Shown here in pieces: positions 42,799 to 51,097 of a stretch of DNA of 64,000 nucleotides. A program made the position numbers and the translations under genes. Every line of letters starts with the position of its first letter. The first letter of the stretch is position 1. The stretch is from assembly GCA_963835375.1 (NCBI GenBank), contig CAWIGB010000025.1, positions 25,138-89,137 of the forward strand. Direction: 5' to 3'. The notes beneath the pieces were generated by a model, which was given only the letters and a program-made list of their open reading frames with translations, was not told where the DNA came from and made no database searches. The DNA comes from Salinisphaera sp963835375 (GTDB taxonomy: Bacteria > Pseudomonadota > Gammaproteobacteria > Nevskiales > Salinisphaeraceae).

Positions 42799-44334
42799 TC
42801 AGTCGATATCGCGCAGGGCCGGATACAACCGAGTGAATCGGTCGTAGCGCGGCGCGTATTCGGCTACCAGCTCGGCATCCGGTGCTTCGAAATGCTCGGG
42901 CGCGGACACCATGGCAGCCACCGCCGCATCCACATCCGCGTGCACGCCTGAGCCGACCGCCGCCAGCACGGTCGCGCCGTAGGCCGGGCCTTCCTGGTCC
43001 TGTTGAACCGCTACCGGCTTGTTCAGCACGGCGGCGAGGATACGGCGCCAGACGCCGCTGTGGGCGCCGCCACCGCCAAGGATCAGCTTGTCCGGGGTTA
43101 CGCCCTGGGCCTCGATTCGAACCAGCGAATCGCGCAGCGAGAACGCCACGCCTTCCAGGATCGCGCGCACCATGTGGCGCCGGTCGTGCGACAGCGTCAG
43201 CCCGATCCAGGCGCCGCGTGCGTTCGGGTCCATGTGCGGCGTGCGCTCGCCGGCGAGGTAGGGCAGGAAATACAGGTCGTCTGCGCCTGGCGCCACGGTA
43301 TCGGCTTCTGCCGCAAGCAATTCATGCAGATTGCAGCCCAGCCGCTGGGCGACCGCCGCTTCTTCGCTGGCGATGCGGTCGGCGAACCATTGCAGGCTGC
43401 CGCCCGAAGCCAGCGAGACCCCCATCAGGTGATAGGCGCCGGGCACGGCATGGCAGAAACAATGCAATTCGCCGCTGGTGTCCGGCGTAGCAGATTCGCT
43501 GTGCGCGAATACCACGCCGGAGGTACCCACGGAGACAAAGGCAACGCCGGTCTTGACGATGCCGCCGCCGACTGCCGCAGCGGCATTATCGCCAGCGCCA
43601 GCCACGATCGGCGTGCCGGCCGCAAGCCCCGTCGTGCTCGCGCCCGTGCTGGAAACTTCGGCCGTTACCTCCGGGCTTTCGAAGACATCGGGCAGCCAGC
43701 CACGCGGGATGTCGAGCGCCGACAATATCTCGTCGGACCAATCGCGGGCCGCGAGATCCAGCAGCAGCGTGCCGGCTGCGTCGGACACGTCGGTCGCGAA
43801 TGCGCCGGACAGCCGGTAGCGAATGTAATCCTTGGGTAGCAGGACATGCGCCAGCCGCTGGTAATGCTCGGGCTCGTTGTCGCGCAGCCAGAGAATCTTG
43901 GGCGCCTGGAAACCGGTGAGAGCGGGGTTGCCGGTGATCCGGCGCAGTTTCTCGCTGCCGACATCGCGCTCGATGGCCTCGCAGGCCGCGCCGGTGCGCT
44001 GGTCGTTCCACAGGATGGCGGGGCGGATGACTTCGCCCTCGGCATCCAGAAAGACCGCGCCATGCATCTGACCGGTAAGCCCAATGGCTTCGATCGGCCC
44101 TTCGGCTTTGTCGACAAGCGTGTGCAGAACGGTCTCGGCCGCGGCCCACCAGGCTTGCGGGTCCTGCTCGGTCCAGCCGGGGCGCGGCACCAGCAGCGGA
44201 TAGTCGCCCGAGGCGCGGGCCATGACCCGGCCGGCGTCGTCCACCAGCACGCCCTTGGCGCTGCTGGTACCGATGTCCAGGCCGATGAAAAGTTTGCGCG
44301 CGTCGCCGACCATTGGGGCATTCTCCTCGTGCAC
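42799..44334 (-). CDS. xylB: Xylulokinase
   Basis: 511 residues of the FGGY kinase family. The N-terminal LFIGLDIGTSSAKGVLVDDAG is the phosphate-binding loop. TGQMHGAVFLDAEGEVIRPAILWNDQRT and GNPALTGFQAPKILWLR are xylulokinase signatures, with the catalytic Asp in GAGDNAAAAVG. The C-terminal GGGGAHSGVWRRILAAVLNKPV is the second FGGY-type region. It phosphorylates D-xylulose to xylulose 5-phosphate. ATG 44334 or 44313 can start. It is divergent from the polyol operon by 150 bp, and its substrate would be made by oxidation of D-arabitol or xylitol by the neighbouring dehydrogenases. Confidence 0.93.
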   Translation of the reverse strand: MHEENAPMVGDARKLFIGLDIGTSSAKGVLVDDAGRVMARASGDYPLLVPRPGWTEQDPQAWWAAAETVLHTLVDKAEGPIEAIGLTGQMHGAVFLDAEGEVIRPAILWNDQRTGAACEAIERDVGSEKLRRITGNPALTGFQAPKILWLRDNEPEHYQRLAHVLLPKDYIRYRLSGAFATDVSDAAGTLLLDLAARDWSDEILSALDIPRGWLPDVFESPEVTAEVSSTGASTTGLAAGTPIVAGAGDNAAAAVGGGIVKTGVAFVSVGTSGVVFAHSESATPDTSGELHCFCHAVPGAYHLMGVSLASGGSLQWFADRIASEEAAVAQRLGCNLHELLAAEADTVAPGADDLYFLPYLAGERTPHMDPNARGAWIGLTLSHDRRHMVRAILEGVAFSLRDSLVRIEAQGVTPDKLILGGGGAHSGVWRRILAAVLNKPVAVQQDQEGPAYGATVLAAVGSGVHADVDAAVAAMVSAPEHFEAPDAELVAEYAPRYDRFTRLYPALRDID

Positions 44335-44484
44335 AGGTTTGCGTTAAGTTGCCATGTTTGGCACGGGCGATGATGGCGTTATCCTGAAAGCCCGAGCCCA
44401 AACCGGGTATTCTGGCCGAAACCATACACTAGGCGCACGTACCGCGTGCGCCGATCGGCTCGAGACATCAGCAAAGGATCCACC

Positions 44485-45141
44485 ATGAAATTCTTCGTCG
44501 ATACCGCCAACGTGGACGAAATTCGCGAACTGGCCGACATGGGCATGCTTGATGGCGTGACCACCAACCCCAGCCTGATCAACAAGGCGGGCAAGGACTT
44601 CATCGAAACCATCACCGAGATCTGCAAGGTCGTCGACGGCCCGGTAAGCGCCGAAGTGGCCGCGACCGACTACGAGACGATGATGAAGGAAGGCGAGAAG
44701 CTCGCCACCATCGCAGACAACGTCTGCGTGAAGGTGCCGCTGACGCCGGCCGGCCTGAAGGTCGGCAAGCATCTGGTCGACAACGGCCAGGAAATCAACG
44801 TCACGCTCTGTTTCTCCGCTGCTCAGGCCCTGCTGGCCGCAAAGATCGGCGCGACCTATGTCTCGCCCTTCATCGGCCGTCTGGACGACATCGGTCAGGA
44901 AGGCATGCAGTTGATTCGTGACATCAATGCGATCTACAGCAGCTACGAGCGCATCAATACCCAAGTGCTGGCCGCGTCGGTGCGTGGTGCCCAGCATGTG
45001 GTGCAGGCCGCGCTGGCCGGCGCCGACGTGGTAACCGTGCCGCCGGCGGTGCTGCACCAGATGTTCAAGCATCCGCTGACCGACAACGGTCTCGAGAAGT
45101 TCGTCTCCGACTGGAAGGCGACGGGACAGTCGATTCTGTAA
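44485..45141 (+). CDS. tal: Transaldolase (TalC/fructose-6-phosphate aldolase family)
   Basis: 218 residues of the small transaldolase group. It starts MKFFVDTANVDEIRELADMGMLDGVTTNPSLI. The Schiff-base Lys is in NVCVKVPLT. INVTLCFSAAQALLAAKIGA and YVSPFIGRLDDIG are typical of true transaldolases rather than the Fsa aldolases. It exchanges dihydroxyacetone units between sugar phosphates, linking pentose phosphates with fructose 6-phosphate. It is the first gene of the plus-strand polyol cluster and divergent from xylB. Confidence 0.92.
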   Translation: MKFFVDTANVDEIRELADMGMLDGVTTNPSLINKAGKDFIETITEICKVVDGPVSAEVAATDYETMMKEGEKLATIADNVCVKVPLTPAGLKVGKHLVDNGQEINVTLCFSAAQALLAAKIGATYVSPFIGRLDDIGQEGMQLIRDINAIYSSYERINTQVLAASVRGAQHVVQAALAGADVVTVPPAVLHQMFKHPLTDNGLEKFVSDWKATGQSIL

Positions 45142-45149
45142 CCGCTCCG

Positions 45150-45181
45150 GGCGTTCCGCACGCGGCCGCGTGCGGAACGCC
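45150..45181. other. Perfect 32-bp palindrome after the transaldolase gene
   Basis: GGCGTTCCGCACGCGG is followed directly by its exact reverse complement. The 16-bp arms would form a very stable hairpin just past the stop (8 bp). No T run follows, so it is more likely an mRNA-stabilising or attenuating stem than a full terminator. It lies 47 bp before the first PfkB kinase. Confidence 0.75.
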
Positions 45182-45228
45182 GACACGTATCCTGAACTCT
45201 GTCCCCCACCCACCGATCGCACTTGCCA

Positions 45229-46164
45229 ATGACCGATATCGTGACCTTCGGCGAGGTGCTCGCCGAATTCATGGCCACCCGGATGAATCAGAGCCTCGGG
45301 GAGGCCGGACAATTCGCCGGCCCCTTCCCCGGCGGCGCGCCGGCCATCTTCATTGATCAGGCGGCCAAGCTGGACTCGACGGCCGCCCTGGTCAGCGCGG
45401 TCGGAAATGACGCTTTCGGGCGCATGCTGGTGGAGCGCCTGCAGGCAGATGGGGTGGATACGTCGTCGATCGCCACCCTGGCCGATGAGACGACGGCGAG
45501 CGCCTTCGTTACCTATTACGACGACGGTTCGCGGGATTTCATCTTCAACATCGCCAACGGCGCCTGTGCGCACATCGCCAAGGCTCAGTTCGCGCCGGTT
45601 CTGGATGGGTGCAAGCTGTTCCACGTCGCCGGTACGGCGTTGTTCTCCGAACACATGATCGAGCTCGCCCGGACGGCGATCGATCAGGTCAAGGCCGGTG
45701 GCGGCCGGATCTCGTTCGATCCGAATGTACGCAAGGAAATGCTCGACCGCCCCGGCGTGCGCGAGGCGCTGACCAGTCTGTTGTCGTCCACCGACATATT
45801 GCTGCCCAGCGACGACGAGTTGAACGTGCTGGTCGAGCGTGAATCGGAGGGCGAAGCCGTAGCGCGTGCGTTCGAGCTTGGCGTCAGCGAGATCGTACTC
45901 AAGCGTGGCGGTGACGGGTGCCGGTATTTCGATGGTCAAGGGTGCCGCGAAATGGCCGGTTTCGTGGTGGACGAGGTCGATCCCACGGGCGCCGGCGATT
46001 CCTTCGGCGCCACGTTCTGTACCCTACGCAGTCAAGGCATGCCGGCTGTCGACGCGCTGATCTACGCCAATGCGGCCGGGGCCAGCGCCGTGTCCCGTCA
46101 AGGGGCAATGGAAGGCACCTCCACTCGAGCTGAACTCGATCGCTTTATTGCGGATCGTGCCTGA
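45229..46164 (+). CDS. PfkB-family sugar kinase 1
   Basis: 311 residues. The opening is MTDIVTFGEVLAEFMATRM. The substrate-side motif FPGGAPAIFIDQAAKL matches ribokinase-family GGAPAN-like loops. The C-terminal signature is DEVDPTGAGDSFGATFCTLRSQG with the catalytic Asp in GAGDSF. It phosphorylates a sugar, probably a ketose made from an imported polyol, with ATP. ATG 45229 is preferred over the upstream TTG 45223. It is about 45 percent alike by eye to the next kinase, so the two are probably duplicates with different substrates. Confidence 0.88.
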   Translation: MTDIVTFGEVLAEFMATRMNQSLGEAGQFAGPFPGGAPAIFIDQAAKLDSTAALVSAVGNDAFGRMLVERLQADGVDTSSIATLADETTASAFVTYYDDGSRDFIFNIANGACAHIAKAQFAPVLDGCKLFHVAGTALFSEHMIELARTAIDQVKAGGGRISFDPNVRKEMLDRPGVREALTSLLSSTDILLPSDDELNVLVERESEGEAVARAFELGVSEIVLKRGGDGCRYFDGQGCREMAGFVVDEVDPTGAGDSFGATFCTLRSQGMPAVDALIYANAAGASAVSRQGAMEGTSTRAELDRFIADRA

Positions 46165-46297
46165 ATAGACACGCGTTCTCGGCTGCCTGTCGGGCGTAGG
46201 TGCCGGTTCGCGCTGATCAGAAAAGACGGGGCGCTGTCACCCGGCGGTGGCTCCCTGTGAGCCGCTATATCGCGGGCCCGGAATCTGGCAGCCGCTG

Positions 46298-47299
46298 ATG
46301 AATCAGATCGCTATGACGGATAAGTCCATACTGGCACCCGACTCACTGGGACCCACCGTGTCGATCGGCGAAATTCTCGTCGAGATCATGGCGAAAACGC
46401 CGGGGCATGGGTTTCTCGAGCCTCTGGATATGACCGGGCCGTTTGCCAGCGGTGCGCCGGCTATCTTCATCGCGCAGTGCGCTCGAATCGGCGGGTCGGC
46501 CGGCCTGATCGGAGCGGTGGGTGATGACGACTTCGGACGGCTCAACACTGCTCGCCTGCAGCGCGACGGCGCCGATGTGTCGGCGATTTCCGTGGACGCT
46601 GAATACCCGACCGGCAGCGCGTTCGTGCGTTATCGAACGGATGGCTCCCGTGATTTCGTCTACAACATCGCCCACTCGGCGGCTGCGCGAATCGGCTGGA
46701 CAGCCGCGGTGGAGGCGTTGGTAGCCCGGGCCGGCCATCTGCACGTCATGGGCACGGTGCTGGCGATGCCGGGGGCCTGGGAGATCATCGAGCGCGCCGC
46801 TGCCTTTATCATCGAACGCGGTGGCAGCGTTTCACTGGATCCCAACCTGCGCAAGGAACTGGCAGCCGATGGTCGGACCGCGGCGCGGCTCGACAGTCTG
46901 ATCGCGATATCGGATCTGCTGTTGCCCTCGGGCGATGAGCTTGAGCGGGCGGCGGGGGTTGATGGCGAAGACCGGGCGCTCAGCACGCTTTTCGAACGCG
47001 GTGTCGGCGAAGTGGTGCTCAAGCGCGGCGCCGGGGGGGCGAGTTTTTTCGCGAGCGATGGCGCGCGGGTCGATGCGTCGGCGTTCAGGGTCGAAGAGCT
47101 GGACCCCACAGGGGCCGGCGATTGTTTCGGCGGCGCGTATGTGGCTTGCCGGCGTCTGGGGATGAACGCGGCTGACGCCTTGCGCTACGCCAATGCGGCG
47201 GGGGCCCGAAACGTGACCTTCCGCGGGCCGATGGAAGGGGCAGGCACGCGATCGGAGCTTGACGAATTCATTCGGAACACGCCGACGAGGCCTGGCTGA
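46298..47299 (+). CDS. PfkB-family sugar kinase 2
   Basis: 333 residues from ATG 46298; ATG 46313 is an alternative. It shares the layout of the previous gene: SIGEILVEIMAKTPGHGF, FASGAPAIFIAQCARIGG, SVSLDPNLRKEL and EELDPTGAGDCFGGAYVACRRLG with the catalytic GAGD. The stop overlaps the ATG of the GatZ-like gene (TGATG), which indicates translational coupling. A tagatose kinase role is plausible from that coupling; this is inference. Confidence 0.87.
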   Translation: MNQIAMTDKSILAPDSLGPTVSIGEILVEIMAKTPGHGFLEPLDMTGPFASGAPAIFIAQCARIGGSAGLIGAVGDDDFGRLNTARLQRDGADVSAISVDAEYPTGSAFVRYRTDGSRDFVYNIAHSAAARIGWTAAVEALVARAGHLHVMGTVLAMPGAWEIIERAAAFIIERGGSVSLDPNLRKELAADGRTAARLDSLIAISDLLLPSGDELERAAGVDGEDRALSTLFERGVGEVVLKRGAGGASFFASDGARVDASAFRVEELDPTGAGDCFGGAYVACRRLGMNAADALRYANAAGARNVTFRGPMEGAGTRSELDEFIRNTPTRPG

Positions 47300-47354
47300 T
47301 GCATATCCAACTCAATCAACTGGCGGGATATCGCCGCGACGGCATACCCGCGGC

Positions 47355-48569
47355 ATGACCTCGATCTGTTCGGCCCATCCGGTCGTGCTGCGCGCCGCGC
47401 TGCGGCACGGACGTCGCAACGACAGTACGGTACTTATCGAAGCTACCTGCAATCAGGTCAATCATCGGGGCGGCTATACCGGCATGAAGCCGGCGGATTT
47501 CGCAGAGCTGGTCACGAAGATCGCCCGCGAAGAAGGCTATCCTCGCGAGCAGGTCATTCTCGGCGGCGATCATCTCGGACCGAACCCGTGGCGCGATCAG
47601 TCTGCTGCCGAGGCAATGGCCGAAGCGGAGTCGATGATCGCGGCCTATGTCGCCGCCGGTTTCCGCAAGATTCATCTGGACGCATCGATGGGCTGCGCGG
47701 GCGAGCCGAGCGCTCTGGATGATGAAACCACGGCAGAGCGTGCCACCCGCCTGGCGGCCGTGGCGGAGGCCGCGGCGCGTGACGCGGGGGGGCAGGCGCC
47801 GGTCTACATCATCGGCACCGAAGTGCCGCCGCCGGGCGGCGCCGATCATGCGTTGTCCTCCGTCGAGCCCACGGCGCCCGACGCGGCGCGCCGCACAATC
47901 GAGGTGCATCGGCGTGCGTTCGAGTCGAAGGGGCTGGTAGCTGCGTTTGAACGGGTGATCGGTTTGGTTGTTCAGCCGGGCGTGGAGTTCGGCAATCGCG
48001 ATGTCGTCCTCTATGACCGGCACAAGGCGGTTGATCTGGTTCGTGTGCTCGATCAGGAGCCGGCCCTGGTCTTCGAGGCGCATTCCACCGACTACCAGGG
48101 CGGCCAGCCGCTGGCCGAACTGGTCGCGGACGGTTTTGCGATTCTCAAGGTGGGTCCGGAGTTGACCTTCGTGTTGCGTGAAGCGCTCTACGGTCTGGAC
48201 CTGATTGCCAGCGACCTGCTGCCCGATTACGGCGAGCGCCCGCTGTATGCCCAGCTCGAGCGTTTGATGCAGGAGAAACCCGGCGAATGGGCGCGTCATT
48301 ACGATGGCAGCGCCGCAGAGCAGCGGGTGCTTCGTCATTATTCGCTTTCGGACCGTATTCGCTATTACTGGGCGATGCCCGAGGCTCGCACTGCGGTCGA
48401 TCGACTGATCGAAGCCCTGTCAGGCCGGGTCGTGCCGGGGCCGCTATTCTCCCAACATCTGCCGGGCGCGATCGAGTTCGCGGGCGAGCCGCTCGATCCG
48501 GTGGCGGTCATGGTGTCCTGCATCGAGCGGACCATTGACCCGTATTGGCGAGCGTGCCACGCCGATTGA
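47355..48569 (+). CDS. GatZ/KbaZ-like protein (tagatose-bisphosphate aldolase subunit or tagatose-6-phosphate 4-epimerase), 5' frameshift
   Basis: 404 residues from ATG 47355. Motifs are MTSICSAHPVVLRAAL, ATCNQVNHRGGYTGMKPADF, ILGGDHLGPNPW, KIHLDASMGCAGE, VYIIGTEVPPPGGA, GLVVQPGVEFGNRDVVLYD, FEAHSTDYQ and FAILKVGPELTFVLREALY. The natural start is probably ATG 47299, coupled to the kinase stop: MHIQLNQLAGYRRDGIP leads into MTSIC if one G is added to the GG at about 47350, so a -1 indel is likely. GatZ/KbaZ normally supports a catalytic GatY/KbaY subunit, which is absent here. Stand-alone homologues have been reported as tagatose-6-phosphate 4-epimerases, which would suit the coupled kinase. 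Confidence 0.85.
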   Translation: MTSICSAHPVVLRAALRHGRRNDSTVLIEATCNQVNHRGGYTGMKPADFAELVTKIAREEGYPREQVILGGDHLGPNPWRDQSAAEAMAEAESMIAAYVAAGFRKIHLDASMGCAGEPSALDDETTAERATRLAAVAEAAARDAGGQAPVYIIGTEVPPPGGADHALSSVEPTAPDAARRTIEVHRRAFESKGLVAAFERVIGLVVQPGVEFGNRDVVLYDRHKAVDLVRVLDQEPALVFEAHSTDYQGGQPLAELVADGFAILKVGPELTFVLREALYGLDLIASDLLPDYGERPLYAQLERLMQEKPGEWARHYDGSAAEQRVLRHYSLSDRIRYYWAMPEARTAVDRLIEALSGRVVPGPLFSQHLPGAIEFAGEPLDPVAVMVSCIERTIDPYWRACHAD

Positions 48570-48646
48570 TGCGGCACGGGGCGGCCCGAGCGAACAAGAC
48601 CTGATGCACGCATCGCGAGATTTTCGATAAACCACGGAGAACCGAT

Positions 48647-49348
48647 ATGGCAGAGGAACTGGCGGGCAAAGTGGCGGCGGTCACCGGGGCCGGCTCGGGG
48701 ATCGGGCGGGCCAGTGCACAAGCCATGCTTGCTGCAGGGGCGCGTGTGGTACTCGTCGACCGCGATGAAGCCGCAACGAACGCGATACGCGAGCAGCATG
48801 GCGAGAATGCGGTCCCACTGACCATTGACCTGCTCGATGCCGAGGATTGCGCGACGCTGTTGCCGAAGATCCTCGAGGCGGCGGGTCGGCTCGATATCTT
48901 TCACGCCAACGCGGGCTCCTATATTGGCGGCGATCTGGTCGACGCGGATAGCGCCGCCATCGATCGGATGATCAGTCTGAACGTGTCCACGGTGATCAAG
49001 AATGTGCATGACGTGCTCCCGCACATGATCGAGCAGGGATCGGGCGATATCCTCGTCACCAGCTCGGTCGCCGGGCATTATCCCGTGCCGTGGGAGCCTG
49101 TTTATTCCGCGTCGAAGTGGGCGATGACCAGCTTTGTTCAGACCGTGAGACGCCAGGCGAACAAGCACGGCGTGCGTGTCGGATCGGTCTCGCCGGGCCC
49201 GGTGAACAGTGCGTTGCTTGCCGACTGGCCCGAGGAGAATCTACGCAAGGCCGTGGAGTCCGGCAGTATCATGGAGCCGGCCGAGGTCGCGGAGGCGCTG
49301 ATGTTCATGCTCACCCGCCCCGTAACGTCACCATTCGAGACGTGGTGA
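48647..49348 (+). CDS. Short-chain dehydrogenase, ribitol 2-dehydrogenase-like, 3' frameshift
   Basis: 233 residues as read. NAD-binding GAGSGIGRASAQAM, FHANAGSYIGG, the catalytic VTSSVAGHYPVPWEPVYSASKWAM (Ser, Tyr, Lys) and VRVGSVSPGPVNSALLADWPEEN match ribitol 2-dehydrogenases, which oxidise ribitol to D-ribulose; the actual polyol is not certain. One C is missing from the run at 49317-49321. With it, the chain would continue RNVTIRDVVILPTNFDI, the family C-terminus, and stop at TAG 49372-49374. As read, the last residues are replaced. GGAG lies about 7 bp before the ATG. A MITE-like element starts at the restored stop. Confidence 0.88.
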   Translation: MAEELAGKVAAVTGAGSGIGRASAQAMLAAGARVVLVDRDEAATNAIREQHGENAVPLTIDLLDAEDCATLLPKILEAAGRLDIFHANAGSYIGGDLVDADSAAIDRMISLNVSTVIKNVHDVLPHMIEQGSGDILVTSSVAGHYPVPWEPVYSASKWAMTSFVQTVRRQANKHGVRVGSVSPGPVNSALLADWPEENLRKAVESGSIMEPAEVAEALMFMLTRPVTSPFETW

Positions 49349-49370
49349 TCCTGCCAACGAACTTTGACAT

Positions 49371-49653
49371 CTAGTGTCCCGTCATGGGTATTTTGTCGTA
49401 TTCAGAACGCCTGTGCGGGCCCAGCACAAGGCGCGCGACTGCGCCATAGCGAGCCTATGGCAAAGGAGTGCAACGCGGTGGTGGGCCCGCACAGGCGTTC
49501 CCTTCGGGATATAAGATGTGGGCGAGGCGGCGCGCGCCCGTGGACAGCGTTGCGCCGCTTGGCCAGGGGGATGCCCTGGCCGGCGCGTCGCGCCTTGCCA
49601 CGAACGCGCGCCGCCTCGCTGAATGCGACAAAATACCCATGACGGGACACTAG
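49371..49653. mobile_element. 283-bp MITE-like element with 34-bp inverted ends and CTAG borders
   Basis: The ends at 49371-49404 and 49620-49653 are reverse complements over 34 bp with one mismatch. The outer part reads CTAGTGTCCCGTCATGGG. CTAG at each border fits a 4-bp target duplication, as for the nearby IS427-like element, but the inverted ends differ from both that element and the 14818-15114 repeat. No protein is encoded. It sits inside the polyol operon between two dehydrogenase genes; the left CTAG holds the restored stop codon of the first and the right end lies 11 bp before the start of the second. Confidence 0.82.
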
Positions 49654-49664
49654 GGCGGCAAGCC

Positions 49665-50438
49665 ATGACCTACGCACAACGTTTCAAGCTTGATGGCGCA
49701 CGCGCCATCGTCACCGGCGGCGGGGGAGCGATCGGGCAGGCCTGTAGCCAGGCGCTGGCTGAAGCCGGGGCACGCGTGATCGTGATCGAACGTTCCGAAG
49801 CCGATGCGTCAGACGCTCTGGCCTTGCGCGCGCAGGGGTACGACATCGACTGGCGCCCAGGTGACATCGCGGACTCGGCTCGGATGGAGGCGATCGCGGC
49901 CGAACTGGCCGATGCCGGCGATCCCGCCACGATTCTGGTCAATAATGCAGCCGTCGGACACAGCGGCGTGGCCTCGGAAGACGTGACCGATGAAGAGTGG
50001 CTGCAGGTGATGAACGTCAACGTCAACGGGTTGTTCTGGTGCTCGCGCGCGTTCGGCCGCCACATGATCCGGGCTGGGGGCGGTGCAATCGTCAACCTCG
50101 GATCCATGTCGGGAACGATCTGCAACCGGCCCCAGCCACAGACGCCCTATAACGTATCGAAGGCGGCTGTTCACCATATTACGCGCTCAATGGCGGCGGA
50201 ATGGGCACAGCATGGCGTGCGCGTCAACGCGGTTGCGCCCAGTTACATCGAAACGCCGATGGTGCTGGCGGTGGAAGCCAACCGCGAACGCATTCCGCTG
50301 TGGCTTGCCAACACGCCGATGGGGCGCATGGGCCGACCCGAGGAAGTCGCCAGTGCGATCCTGTTTCTTGCCTCGGACGCTTCGAGTCTGATGACCGGAT
50401 CAATCGTCGACGTGGATGCCGGTTATACCTGCTGGTGA
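49665..50438 (+). CDS. Short-chain dehydrogenase, galactitol/polyol dehydrogenase-like
   Basis: 257 residues. It starts MTYAQRFKLDGARAIVTGGGGAIGQACSQAL (NAD-binding Gly motif) and has LVNNAAVG, GAIVNLGSMSGTICNRPQPQTPYNVSKAAVHH with the catalytic Ser, Tyr and Lys, VRVNAVAPSYIETPM and the C-terminus GSIVDVDAGYTCW. The SMSGTI-NRPQ region and Trp end resemble the galactitol dehydrogenase of Rhodobacter and related polyol 2-dehydrogenases. The exact substrate cannot be fixed. The preceding MITE end leaves only 11 bp of leader (GGGCGGCAAGCC), so the element may affect its translation or transcription. Confidence 0.87.
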   Translation: MTYAQRFKLDGARAIVTGGGGAIGQACSQALAEAGARVIVIERSEADASDALALRAQGYDIDWRPGDIADSARMEAIAAELADAGDPATILVNNAAVGHSGVASEDVTDEEWLQVMNVNVNGLFWCSRAFGRHMIRAGGGAIVNLGSMSGTICNRPQPQTPYNVSKAAVHHITRSMAAEWAQHGVRVNAVAPSYIETPMVLAVEANRERIPLWLANTPMGRMGRPEEVASAILFLASDASSLMTGSIVDVDAGYTCW

Positions 50439-51097
50439 TCCTGAGCTGGGCAATAGTCAACCCGGCAGGATGACCGCCTCATGTCGGCTTGATCGTGGGC
50501 TGGTCGCCGCGCCCGGCTTCGAAGCCGAGGGGCAGGGGCGAACACTTGTCGAACTGGTCTCGGCGCAGCGTCGGAAGCAGCGCACTCGATTTTTGATCGC
50601 CAACGGCCTTAGCCGCCGCTCGCTCTGAGCTTGTTGGTCATGCCCCTGTGGCATTCATATTCGGCGCCTGACGAGTAGCCAGGCCGCGAGCAAGGGCCTC
50701 TGGCGCGATGCGATCCGCAGACCGGCGTTGCAGTAGGCTGGCACGGGTCGGCGATTTGTCGGGCCGGCCGCCGGCCGCCGGCCGTTGGATCTCGGGCCGC
50801 GCCCGCGCTGCGTGCTCGATAGAGCGCGACCACGAAGCGCGTGACGCCTTCATCGTCGGCATTCGATCGCTTGGATAGGGCGCGCCGGGATACCGCGCCG
50901 TGCGCGATGACGTGCTACAGCCGGAATCCCTAACAACCGGGCATCCTTATTCCGCATATTCGATGAAAGGCGAATTGCGCACTTGGCGAGTTTTTTTTCA
51001 TCATGAGAAAAGTATTGCAGTCGCCGATGGTCGGCCTCTGCAACTACGAACCCGCGTGCCTGTCCGTGACGGCACGATAACGAGGAGATGCTCCATC
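50439..51097 (+). other. 659-bp gap before the polyol binding-protein gene
   Basis: No gene is recognised on either strand. A GGCCGCC-type triplet repeat occurs near 50763-50785. The stretch before 51098 contains a poly-T tract (50991-50998). It probably includes the promoter of the ABC transporter operon, but I see no operator I can support. Confidence 0.45.
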
